Shown: piece by piece, positions 8,687 through 18,330 of the stretch
Layout: the number at the start of each line of letters is the position of its first letter
Numbering within the stretch: position 1 is the first letter of the stretch
DNA from: Wolbachia endosymbiont of Diaphorina citri
Lineage (GTDB): Bacteria > Pseudomonadota > Alphaproteobacteria > Rickettsiales > Anaplasmataceae
Direction of reading: 5' to 3'
DNA length: 64,000 nt
Assembly (NCBI RefSeq): GCF_013096535.2
Contig: NZ_CP051265.2
Coordinates: 992,001-1,056,000, forward strand
Translations under genes and position numbers: made by a program
Notes under the pieces: generated by a model
What the model saw: the letters and a program-made list of their open reading frames with translations, nothing else
Told to the model about the DNA's origin: nothing
Databases searched by the model: none

Positions 8687-10144
8687 ATGAAAATTATTTT
8701 ATCTATATTTGCATATTTTTTAATTTCGTTTTCTTCATATGCTAATCTGTTTACAAAAACAGTTGCAGATCCCGTATGCAGTTGTAATAAAGGGCTTGCT
8801 GATATAGTGGAGGAACTTATTCCTGCAGTTGTAAATATTTCAAGTGAGCAAATAGTTAAGCAAGAAAATAACAATAGAACTAAAATTCCTTTTACACCAA
8901 GAAATAATTTCTTTGATGATTTTAGAGAATTTTTTGAGCACTTTGATCAGTTTTTTATGGATAGGGGTCCTAGTGTTAACAGAGAGGTAGTTTTGCTTGG
9001 CTCTGGATTTATTATAGATAAAGGTGGAATCATAGTAACTAATTATCACGTTATTAAAAACGCCCAAGATATTACAGTTACTATGAACGATAATACTTAT
9101 TTCAAAGCAGAAGTTTTAGGCTATGATGCAAAAACTGATCTTGCTGTGCTTAAGATTAATTCTGATAAAGATCTTCCTTTTGTTGAATTTGGTAATTCTG
9201 ATAAAGCAAGAGTTGGTGATACAGTTATTGCAATAGGCAACCCTTTTGGTTTGGGTGGCTCTGTAAGTACAGGAATTGTGTCTGCAAGATCTAGAGACAT
9301 TAGTATTGGTACTATGAATGAATTTATTCAAACTGATGCTGCAATTAATAGGGGTAACTCAGGGGGACCACTATTTCATCTAAATGGAAAAGTTATAGGC
9401 ATTAATACTGCTATTTATTCCCCATCTGAGTCTGGCGGTAACGTGGGTATAGGCTTTGCTATACCATCTAATCTAGCTATTTCAATTATTGACACATTAA
9501 AAAGTGGTAAAAAAATAAAACATGGTTGGCTTGGCGTGCAAGTTCAGCCTATAACAAAAGAATTTGCTGAATCCTTGGGTTTAAAAGATATCAAAGGTGC
9601 ATTAGTTGCAAGCGTAGTAAAGGGCAGTCCTGCAGAGAAAGGAGGAATCAAAGTAGGTGATATACTATTAGAGTTTGACGGCAAAAAAATTGATAGAATG
9701 ACGCAATTACCTCATATGGTTTCACGAACTGAGCCCGGAAAGAAAGTACAGGTTAAGTTACTTAGAAAAGGTAAAGAAGTCAATATCAAGGTTGCAATCG
9801 AGGAATCTACAAATGATGATTCAGGTAATAATCAAGAAGAAAATAAATCAACATCTAGTTATATAAGTGGTTTAACCGTTTCAAATTTGCCAAAAGAACT
9901 AAAAAACAATGCACCCACAAAGGGTGTAGTAGTTACTAGTGTAGATAGTAGTAGTAATTCTACACTACGTGTTATTAAGAAAGGTGATATAATTATTCAA
10001 CTAGATGGAATCGATATTGAAAATACTAATGATTTTCAAAAACAAATTGATTCAGCAGTAAAAAAAGACGGCAAAGATTCAGTAATGCTGCTTATTTACC
10101 GCAACGGCAATCAATTTTTCACCTCAATCAAATTGAAGAAGTAG
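8687..10144 (+). CDS. degP: Periplasmic serine protease of the DegP/HtrA family
   Basis: A 485-residue Do-like protease. A signal peptide (residues 1-20, ending SSYA) sends it to the periplasm. The trypsin-like domain has the full triad: His in TNYHVI, Asp in AKTDLAVLK and Ser in NRGNSGGPL. Two PDZ domains follow: the first contains WLGVQVQPI and GALVASVVKGSPAEKGGI, the second GVVVTSVDSSS and GDIIIQLDGIDI. It degrades or refolds misfolded envelope proteins. Third gene of the hflK-hflC-degP operon. In related intracellular bacteria HtrA is also an exposed antigen. Confidence 0.95.
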   Translation: MKIILSIFAYFLISFSSYANLFTKTVADPVCSCNKGLADIVEELIPAVVNISSEQIVKQENNNRTKIPFTPRNNFFDDFREFFEHFDQFFMDRGPSVNREVVLLGSGFIIDKGGIIVTNYHVIKNAQDITVTMNDNTYFKAEVLGYDAKTDLAVLKINSDKDLPFVEFGNSDKARVGDTVIAIGNPFGLGGSVSTGIVSARSRDISIGTMNEFIQTDAAINRGNSGGPLFHLNGKVIGINTAIYSPSESGGNVGIGFAIPSNLAISIIDTLKSGKKIKHGWLGVQVQPITKEFAESLGLKDIKGALVASVVKGSPAEKGGIKVGDILLEFDGKKIDRMTQLPHMVSRTEPGKKVQVKLLRKGKEVNIKVAIEESTNDDSGNNQEENKSTSSYISGLTVSNLPKELKNNAPTKGVVVTSVDSSSNSTLRVIKKGDIIIQLDGIDIENTNDFQKQIDSAVKKDGKDSVMLLIYRNGNQFFTSIKLKK

Positions 10145-10510
10145 CTATTTATCTAGCTGGTCATGAAAAAATTGCTTGACAAATTTAACTAGCTTCTTTA
10201 TCCTGAGGGTAAGGGTGTTTCTGTAGATTAATAAAATTTGTCCCTATACTGAAAACCTTTCCAACGAGGTTATGGAAGAACTAGATTTCAGTATCAAGCA
10301 CTGGAACGATATCATCCATAAGATGAAAGAGCTGGAGTGGTAAGAAGTTCGATAATACAAAGCATTTTTATGCTCAGTTGTAAAAAAACAACTTTCTTTC
10401 ACAAGTTAATTTATAACTAAATTAGTGTAAAATATAATTATATTTACTGATCATCAGTATTAATCAATAATTAATACCCATAAATTAATTATATCTAATC
10501 GCAAAGGGAG
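10145..10510. other. Intergenic region with repeat debris
   Basis: About 366 bp without a supported gene. It contains ATCAAGCACTGGAACGAT near 10293, a relative of the palindromic repeats found elsewhere in the window. A segment at 10174-10250 begins like the dispersed repeat at 50087 (CTTGACAAA) but similarity beyond that is weak. Confidence 0.5.
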
Positions 10511-10516
10511 GTGGAG

Positions 10517-11581
10517 ATGCGTTTTAAACTAGAAAAGGAAGATATTCCACAAAAAGATTGTAATAATAGAACTGGTCGTAGGATACCTGCACAAATAAGA
10601 TTAAATAACAAAACAACATTTAGCCTGCCTAGTGTATCTTACATTATCATCGACAACAATATTGGCCTGAGTTTTCAAATTTGGGATTTGAAGCATGACG
10701 TGGCAAGTATACTAAACAACTTATCTGAATGGCCACAATTAAAGCTAGAAAGGGTAGGAAATGATTACAAATTCGCTTTAGTTACTACCTCTGATCAACC
10801 TTATTATTATTACTATGATGGCAAAAATACTATCATAGCTACTATTGATCGTATACCTCATGGTTACACAAATGGTTTACATGTTAAGGCATATAATCGT
10901 GAAAGCTGTAGTATTTATTATGAACTACTAGAAAATAGGAAGGTTTTAATAGATCCAAAAGACATAATTAGTAGCGAAAATGTCAGTCTTATTTTGGAAG
11001 ATCTTAAAAGTTCACCTGATAAAAGACTCAAAATAGAAATAGGAGACTATTTGTTTAAAGAATCAAGAAATATATACAAATTATATAGGAGCGCTCAGGT
11101 ATATAATTTAACTGGTGGAAAAGTTGGCATATTGAATGATATCCTTTCAGCATTTACTCGTATAAGCAATACATTCGAGTTATTCCCTTTTCATGAAATG
11201 GAGAGCTTGAAAGCACAAGATACCTATTTCGCAGTAAAAAAGTTAGGCAATAGTTATGTTGGTTGCATATCGTATGAAAATAGCACATGCAAAAATTTTT
11301 ATAATTTTAACCCTAATTCTTTTGGGTATGAGCACGACAATAGACCAGGTCCATATCCTTATTATTATAACTTAGAAAATTTTGATAACTTTTTGGAGGT
11401 TGATGTGAATATTCAAGAACATATAAATTTAGAAACAGAAATTGAACTTTTAAAACGCAGAATTGAAAGATTAGAACATACTGGTGTACAAAGTCCTAAA
11501 GGTGAGCCAGGTGAAAGGGGACAAAAAGGTGATAGAGGCTTCGATGGAGCGCCTGGTCCTCAAGCTTACTATTACCCATAA
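10517..11581 (+). CDS. Lineage-specific protein with coiled coil and collagen-like Gly-X-Y tail
   Basis: A protein of about 354 residues with no recognised N-terminal domain. Near the C-terminus a short heptad coiled coil (ETEIELLKRRIERLEH) leads directly into seven uninterrupted Gly-X-Y triplets (GEPGERGQKGDRGFDGAPGPQ), then AYYYP. A coiled-coil trimerisation stretch next to a collagen-like helix is a common arrangement in bacterial collagen-like proteins. ATG 10517 is preferred to GTG 10511 because the strong AGGGAGG ribosome-binding site would be too close to the GTG. No signal peptide is evident. An IS4-family element follows within about 70 bp. Function unknown. Confidence 0.75.
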   Translation: MRFKLEKEDIPQKDCNNRTGRRIPAQIRLNNKTTFSLPSVSYIIIDNNIGLSFQIWDLKHDVASILNNLSEWPQLKLERVGNDYKFALVTTSDQPYYYYYDGKNTIIATIDRIPHGYTNGLHVKAYNRESCSIYYELLENRKVLIDPKDIISSENVSLILEDLKSSPDKRLKIEIGDYLFKESRNIYKLYRSAQVYNLTGGKVGILNDILSAFTRISNTFELFPFHEMESLKAQDTYFAVKKLGNSYVGCISYENSTCKNFYNFNPNSFGYEHDNRPGPYPYYYNLENFDNFLEVDVNIQEHINLETEIELLKRRIERLEHTGVQSPKGEPGERGQKGDRGFDGAPGPQAYYYP

Positions 11582-11653
11582 ATCTAAAAATGGAGAAAAA
11601 GCTGCTATTTTACTAATTCAACTTTCTATTATAAATAGATCTATGGTCTAAAA

Positions 11654-13129
11654 ATGGAATATATGATGAAAAGAACTATAAATACCTCAACTGGCGAATG
11701 GGCAGAAAGTGAATTTGGAATTGTTAATTTTGGTGATATAAGATTAAGTAAAAGGCTTCTAAAAATAGTTAATAGTTTTGCTGAATCGCCTGAGCGTTCA
11801 ATAAATCAAGCTTGTGAAGATTGGCATCAAAGTAAAGCAGCTTATAGATTTTTCCAAAACGATGCCATTTCTGAAAGAAAAATATTAGACAGTCATATAA
11901 TTAAAACTGTTGAAAGAGCTAAAGAATACTCAACTATCTTAGCTATCCAGGATACGAGTTATATTTCATATAAAAATCATAAAAAGACCGAAGGATTAGG
12001 GATTATAGCAGCAAGATTAACATCTAAAACAACTAATTTTAAAACCCATGGATTAGTGATGCATACAACGTTTGCAGTTACAACAGAAGGACTACCTATA
12101 GGATTATTGGATCAAAAAATTAGTACTAGACCTTCCTTAACTGAAGACCTAAAGGAGTTGAAAAGAAGAAGCCATAATACTGCTCTTCCCATAGAAGAGA
12201 AAGAAAGCATACGGTGGATAGCATCACTTAAAGACTCTACTAAACATCCTGGATTAAAGGATGTTAAGGTAGTTACCGTTTGTGATAGAGAAGCAGATAT
12301 TTATGATTTATTTGAAGTTGCTTCCACTAATCAATCTCTTTTTGTAGTAAGAGGAAATCAAAACAGAACAGTAAACAAGAAGTCGACTTATTCTGAAAAA
12401 GGTGGTGAAAGATTGTGGGATTTGATGAATCGCATGTCTTGTCAAGGAGAAATTCAAGTGAGTATTCCTGCTCGCGATAAAAAACCTCAAAGAACAACAG
12501 TTTTAGAAGTAAAGTTTAGTAACTTTGTGATGAATGCATCAAAAAACAACGCTAGACGTAAAACCCAAAAACTTCCTAATTTAAATTTAAATGCTGTCTA
12601 TGTTATAGAAAGATATCCCCCATTTGGCGAAGAGCCCATAAACTGGATTTTGTTAACAAATATAAATATTAATAATTTTGAAGAAGCAGTAGAAAAAATA
12701 CAATGGTATTGCTTAAGATGGAGAATAGAGGTTTTTCATAAAATTTTGAAATCCGGTCTTAAAGTTGAAGAATGTAGGCTCCAAACAGCAGATAGATTGA
12801 TCCGCTTTCTTACAATTATGAGTATAATTGCATGGAGAATATTTTTTATTACATTGGTAGCTAGAACAAATCCGAATCTTTCTTGCACTGTCATACTGAC
12901 TGATGACGAATGGAAGGTTTTATATACCAAAATGCTTAAGACAAAAAACTATCCTGAGACTCCACCACCTATAAGAGAAATTGTGAGGTGGGTGGCCAAG
13001 TTAGGAGGGTTTTTAGCTCGCAAAAATGACTTAGAACCAGGTCCTATAGCCTTGTGGAAGGGATGGAAACGTCTCTTTGATTTAGCAGAAGGATGGAGAC
13101 TTGCTCATGAATTCTATACTTGTGGGTAA
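11654..13129 (+). mobile_element. IS4-family transposase gene, apparently intact
   Basis: A 491-codon transposase resembling the IS50/Tn5 branch of the IS4 family. It has the N-terminal region of that group (GDIRLSKRLLKIV, SKAAYRFF), the first catalytic Asp in LAIQDTSY, the second in VTVCDREADIYDL, and a perfect YREK signature Y-x2-R-x3-E-x6-K in YCLRWRIEVFHKILK that supplies the catalytic Glu. No frameshift or stop, so it may be active. Convincing terminal inverted repeats were not found by eye, and element ends are not defined. It lies just after the collagen-like gene, in an accessory stretch. A second in-frame ATG (11663 or 11666) could be the true start. Confidence 0.9.
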
Positions 13130-13329
13130 TAGTAAGGTTTAAAGGAGGGCTTGATACTTACTATAATTCTGGATGCAGCAAAGAAATACTAAAGGATTAT
13201 TTCTTTTTTGATTGTTTTTATCCAACAGCAGAACCTTATTGTGAAGTTGGTAATGAAATGTATGAGTTGATAAAAATTAGATTTCTTTTAAACATCTTTG
13301 CGGTTTGTGGTAACTATCTGCGTAGCTGA
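13130..13329 (+). pseudogene. Short open stretch after the IS, possible gene remnant
   Basis: The frame entering from within the transposase end (ATG 13120) stays open for about 66 codons after 13130 and has non-random composition (DYFFFDCFYPTAEPYCEVGNEM is compatible with a real protein end). No domain is recognised. It could be the 3' end of a gene truncated by the IS insertion, or chance. Confidence 0.25.
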
Positions 13330-13805
13330 ATGGTAAAGGGGGGGGTAAACAAGGTAATCTAAAACATAGAGAAAATACAACGGTGCTTGATACGTAGCTA
13401 TTGCGATTTTATTCTCTTTTTGTCATTCCAGTGCTAGAATGATATTCTACTAGTAAAGTTTATTCTTTGATAAACTATAAATATAGAGAAGTCTTACTAA
13501 ATAAAAAAGGTAAAAGAACCTCTGATTAGTAAAGTTTTGACTCTATATTACTGTAAGTAGTGCTGTAATAGTGTTCTAACAAGCGTGACTTGGCTGAGTA
13601 TAGAAAAAATTAAAAAACCGCTATAATTTTACGTAATCTACCAATAATTACCTAAGTTTTTACTGGATTTTGTGATTGATTCTGCAGGTCAAAAACAAAT
13701 TTTGAGTCATAAATACTTTTAGTGCCATAATAAAATAGGGAAGTTTGTCAAGTAAAGCTCTTTATTTCATCGGATGCGCTGCCAAATTGTTATGCAAGCA
13801 AGTTT
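13330..13805. other. Intergenic region with a G-run, palindromes and a dispersed repeat
   Basis: About 475 bp with no gene. It starts with an eight-base G run near 13338, unusual in this AT-rich genome. A TCATTCCAGTGCTAGAATGA palindrome lies near 13424 and a 7-bp hairpin (AGTTTAT/ATAAACT) near 13458. From 13560 to 13756 it holds one copy of a dispersed noncoding repeat described separately. Confidence 0.6.
13560..13756 (-). repeat. Dispersed ~200-bp noncoding repeat, copy A
   Basis: The reverse complement of this segment aligns over its whole length with 50087-50298. Shared landmarks include ACTTGACAAAC, AGTATTTAT, CAGTAAAAA, ATTATAGCGG, TTTTTTCTA and CACGCTT, in the same order. Similarity is roughly three quarters by eye. 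No coding frame is conserved. Confidence 0.7.
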
Positions 13806-14357
13806 TTAGTTTTCGTATACCAGAAGTAATTCTTGTGCATTGGCCTTGATTAGAGTAGGACATTCTCTATCATTTAATAATGAATGCAATATTTCAATTG
13901 CACCTTTAATGTCGTTATTATGTATCTTTACTACAGCGATAGCTTCTTGGCTTGAATAAGGATATACTGCACTTGATTCTAAATTATCAATTTTATCTTT
14001 ATTTATTTTTTCACCGTTGGAGTGAAGTAAGCTCATTACCTCTAAGTATTGTGCTAATTCACGCAAAACATTAGGAGCATCTTTATCATCTGCCAAATCA
14101 TTATAAATAATAGATGCTGTGTCTGTTGGCATTGAATCTGAGATATGATTGAATGCGTGTTCAAAATTTGCTAAATATCCCCAATTTGAATCTATTTCTT
14201 CTAGCAGCGGCTTACTATCTTTTTTTAAGAATAATACTTCGTAAAATTTGTCACCTGCAGTTATAGATTGTTTTGTGTTATCAATGTTGCGCAATAAGTA
14301 TAATGTGATGCCAACTAACATTGGTGCGAATGCAAGCAGAAAGATATATTTTTTCAT
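13806..14357 (-). CDS. Membrane-anchored TPR-like protein (YfgM/TPR_21-like)
   Basis: A 183-residue protein with start ATG 14357 (MKKYIFLLAFAPMLVGITLYLL), giving one N-terminal membrane helix and a soluble helical domain. The pattern, including FYEVLFLKK, a block of helices with DDKDAPNVLRELAQYLEVM, and SSQEAIAVVKIHNNDIKGAIEILHSLL, resembles YfgM-like ancillary subunits of the SecYEG translocon and the TPR_21 family. A longer frame to 14453 adds residues that look untranslated. Transcribed divergently from the 16S rRNA gene. Family assignment moderate, role inferred. Confidence 0.6.
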   Translation of the reverse strand: MKKYIFLLAFAPMLVGITLYLLRNIDNTKQSITAGDKFYEVLFLKKDSKPLLEEIDSNWGYLANFEHAFNHISDSMPTDTASIIYNDLADDKDAPNVLRELAQYLEVMSLLHSNGEKINKDKIDNLESSAVYPYSSQEAIAVVKIHNNDIKGAIEILHSLLNDRECPTLIKANAQELLLVYEN

Positions 14358-14416
14358 GATAATATTCCAAATAGTTATATATTTATACATTAATGCTTTT
14401 GATTTGCAAAAACATA

Positions 14417-14442
14417 TTGACATAGTGATTATATCATATAAT
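14417..14442 (+). promoter_or_regulatory. rrs: Candidate promoter of the 16S rRNA transcript
   Basis: A perfect -35 TTGACA (14417-14422) is followed by TATAAT at 14437-14442. The spacer is only 14 bp; an alternative -10 (TAATAA at 14439-14444) gives 16 bp. It lies about 45 bp upstream of the left arm of the precursor stem, as expected for an rRNA promoter. Confidence 0.45.
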
Positions 14443-14486
14443 AATGTTCTCAAAGTTGTTTGAGTAGTTGGAGATTAAAATATTTC

Positions 14487-14511
14487 TAAAGTAGAAATAA
14501 AGACAGCAGTA
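14487..14511 (+). other. Left arm of the 16S precursor processing stem
   Basis: This 25-base segment is complementary at 24 of 25 positions (one A-C mismatch) to 16130-16154. Such stems bracket 16S in bacterial precursor rRNA and are cut by RNase III. Confidence 0.8.
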
Positions 14512-14576
14512 TTAAGCTAAATTATTTTTTGTCGGATTTATCCGATGTACCCTCAACCTTTTATAGGTTGAAGTCT

Positions 14577-16080
<1,504 letters not shown>

Positions 16081-16129
16081 GGCTTTGTACGTAATTCACC
16101 ATTTCAAATAATAGTGTTATTATGTACTA

Positions 16130-16154
16130 TACTGCTGTCTTTACTTCTACTTTA
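16130..16154 (+). other. Right arm of the 16S precursor processing stem
   Basis: Complementary to 14487-14511 at 24 of 25 positions. It is followed by a T-rich run (TTTATTTTTT), so the paired structure could also promote termination before sdhC. Confidence 0.8.
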
Positions 16155-16182
16155 TTTTTTAATTTCTCGATAATGAAATTTT

Positions 16183-16560
16183 ATGAGTAATAGGCCTCTT
16201 TCTCCATATTTACAAATATATAAAGTGCAAGTTACTAGTTTTTTCTCTATTATGCATAGATTGACTGGTATCTTGCTATTTCTTTTATTAATCATACTTT
16301 CTTGGTATTTTATATTATATGTTTACTCCTCTAAGTTACTTATAGTAAGGTGCTTAAATGCATTATTGTTCACTCCTGTTGCTAAATTAGCTTATATCTT
16401 ATGTTTTGTAAGCTTTATGTATCATTTTCTTAATGGTATTCGGCATTTATTGTGGGATGCTGGGCTTAATTTAGAAATTGCTAGTATTTCAAAAAGTGCT
16501 ATGTTACTAACAATAATGCTATTTCTTTCTACTATGGCTTTTTTATTTATGTTTATATGA
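16183..16560 (+). CDS. sdhC: Succinate dehydrogenase cytochrome b556 subunit
   Basis: A 125-residue SdhC membrane anchor of complex II, which passes electrons from succinate oxidation to ubiquinone. It has three membrane helices. The opening RPLSPYLQIYK and SIMHRLTGILL (conserved Ser/His-Arg) and the MYHFLNGIRHLLWDAG block, with the haem-ligand His, are typical. The stop overlaps the sdhD start (ATGA), so the two are coupled. sdhA and sdhB are not in this window. It starts 29 bp after the 16S processing stem. Confidence 0.93.
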   Translation: MSNRPLSPYLQIYKVQVTSFFSIMHRLTGILLFLLLIILSWYFILYVYSSKLLIVRCLNALLFTPVAKLAYILCFVSFMYHFLNGIRHLLWDAGLNLEIASISKSAMLLTIMLFLSTMAFLFMFI

Positions 16561-16922
16561 GTCAATCTGTAAATTCAGTATATCATTGGTGGATCCAGCG
16601 TGTTTCTGCGGTGATCTTGTTGTTTTTATTTCCTTGGTTTATTTACTCATTTTCTTGCACATTTTATGTTGATAGCCCTTTGTCTTTTAATGAAAAATTA
16701 TTTCAGGCTATTAATCATCCCCTAGAGCTTTTGTTTTTTGTTATACTGGTGTTTTGCATTTTTTGGCATGCAGTTCTTGGAATGCAGGTAGTGTGTGAAG
16801 ATTATATAGAAAGCGTACCTCTAAGGATTTTGACAATTACATGCATAAAATACTTATCAAGCATTACTTATATAGTCCTTGCTTTTACGACTTTTTTCTT
16901 TTATAGGCATATCTTCTTGTAA
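16557..16922 (+). CDS. sdhD: Succinate dehydrogenase hydrophobic membrane anchor SdhD
   Basis: A 121-residue complex II anchor with three hydrophobic helices. WWIQRVSAVILL (residues 11-22) and FWHAVLGMQVVCEDYI (around 75-90), containing the haem/quinone-site His and Asp-Tyr, are the conserved SdhD motifs. Pairs with SdhC to hold the SdhAB catalytic subunits and reduce ubiquinone. Four-base overlap with sdhC. Confidence 0.9.
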   Translation: MSQSVNSVYHWWIQRVSAVILLFLFPWFIYSFSCTFYVDSPLSFNEKLFQAINHPLELLFFVILVFCIFWHAVLGMQVVCEDYIESVPLRILTITCIKYLSSITYIVLAFTTFFFYRHIFL

Positions 16923-16998
16923 AATTGTTAGTTCTGTGTTAATATATTATTAGTTTACTAATTTTATTATTGAACTATAGCAATTTTGGTTTGACAAC

Positions 16999-18231
16999 AT
17001 GTTTGGAATGTTAAAAGAAGGAGTAGCAGATTTTACGCTTAAAGCAAAAGGTTTATTTGCTTCATCTGAATCTCAAATTTATGTCAAGGATCTTAGAAAG
17101 GTAATGACATATACAGATGGAAGAAAATGCAAATATCCAAAGAATTACGATCAGATTGTAAAGTCTGGGAAAGTTGTAGAAAGTGAGAATAGTAATGGTG
17201 AGACTATATATAAACTTTTGTATGGCAAGAAAATTTTTGAATTAGCTCTTGTCGAGAAAACGGATGATAGGTCCTATTTTACCATTGACTTTTTAGTTGA
17301 TCGGGAAAAAAATAAGGATGTTAAGCATTGTGATGGCTACTATAAACCATTTGGGTTTTCAAAAATCGATCTTGAAAAACATATACCAATTTTTGAAGTT
17401 GATACTCAGTCACTTGAATTAACTAATTCTCGTGTGCTTGCTAAAAAAGGTTCTTCTCTCAACGATAAAGGTGAGGTTGACGAGAAAGATAGAGATGAAA
17501 AAGGAAGAAATGGAAAATTATTATACACTAGTGATTATAAGAAATTAAACACTCATTTTTCTGAAATTAGAGATCAAAATGGTAATCTAGAGCTAGATAA
17601 AAGTCTTATATCTGTTCCTATTGTTTTTGCTGCGGGCTTAGCTAAAGTTTGTGCTAAATTGCTTGACTATTTACTTATGAAACCAGTGGAATATCTACTC
17701 AGTAAGCAAAGCGTAATTGCAAAATTTCCTGGTTATCTTTTGTTCACCCTTGTAGCGGCAGTAAAAAATTTAGTGAATATGGGAGCTACCATACTTAAGG
17801 CTCTAATTTTATTGTTTGTAGCAAATGAGAAAAAGTATGGTGATGCTTATCTTACTATGTGGAAACACCAATTGAAAGAATGTTGGAAAGAAGTAAAAAG
17901 CGACTTTAATGTTGTTACAAATGGGGAAAGGCCAAAGCCGAAGCAGAAGGATCATAAGCCACTTAGCATAGCGGGTACATGGAAAGAGCTTAACGCTAGA
18001 AGGCCAGACATTGAGAAAGAATTAGAAGAGGGGCTAAACAAAAGTAGTGAAAGTATAGATAAATCTAGAGAACTAGGTGTTGGAGAAAGCTTAAAGGAAA
18101 AGTTGCAAAACAAAACTGATGAAAAAGTAGCTGCAGCCGTTAATCAAAAAAGCAACACTCTTCATATTGATAGAGAGATAGAAAGAAGACAAGACTCATC
18201 ACGAAATGTAGGGACTTCATCACTCCCGTAA
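16999..18231 (+). CDS. Wolbachia-type protein of unknown function with central hydrophobic region
   Basis: A 410-residue protein that I do not recognise. The first 195 residues are soluble and rich in charged residues. Residues about 200-275 are hydrophobic to amphipathic (VPIVFAAGLAKVCAKLLDYL and GYLLFTLVAAVKNLVNMGAT) and could form two or three membrane helices. The last 120 residues are strongly charged and predicted disordered or coiled coil (EKELEEGLNKSSESIDKSRE). No signal peptide. Such membrane-plus-coiled-coil architecture is seen in some secreted effectors of intracellular bacteria, but this is only a guess. Isolated gene, 76 bp after sdhD and about 100 bp before the ManC-like gene. 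Confidence 0.6.
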   Translation: MFGMLKEGVADFTLKAKGLFASSESQIYVKDLRKVMTYTDGRKCKYPKNYDQIVKSGKVVESENSNGETIYKLLYGKKIFELALVEKTDDRSYFTIDFLVDREKNKDVKHCDGYYKPFGFSKIDLEKHIPIFEVDTQSLELTNSRVLAKKGSSLNDKGEVDEKDRDEKGRNGKLLYTSDYKKLNTHFSEIRDQNGNLELDKSLISVPIVFAAGLAKVCAKLLDYLLMKPVEYLLSKQSVIAKFPGYLLFTLVAAVKNLVNMGATILKALILLFVANEKKYGDAYLTMWKHQLKECWKEVKSDFNVVTNGERPKPKQKDHKPLSIAGTWKELNARRPDIEKELEEGLNKSSESIDKSRELGVGESLKEKLQNKTDEKVAAAVNQKSNTLHIDREIERRQDSSRNVGTSSLP

Positions 18232-18330
18232 TCAATCGTTACTTTTTACTTTAATCATCTCACAACAAAAACTTGCATGTATCTTGTCCTTAGTATAAGA
18301 TATTAATCGAATAATTAATATCTTAATTAA

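Noticed and set aside
11582-11653. TCTAAAAATGGA direct repeats (11584 and 11645) as IS4 ends or target duplication
   Set aside because: Both copies lie on the same side of the transposase, so they cannot be its target duplication. No matching end was found downstream.
16081-16182. A 23S or 5S rRNA or a spacer tRNA after 16S
   Set aside because: The stretch contains only the processing stem and AT-rich DNA, and sdhC follows at once.
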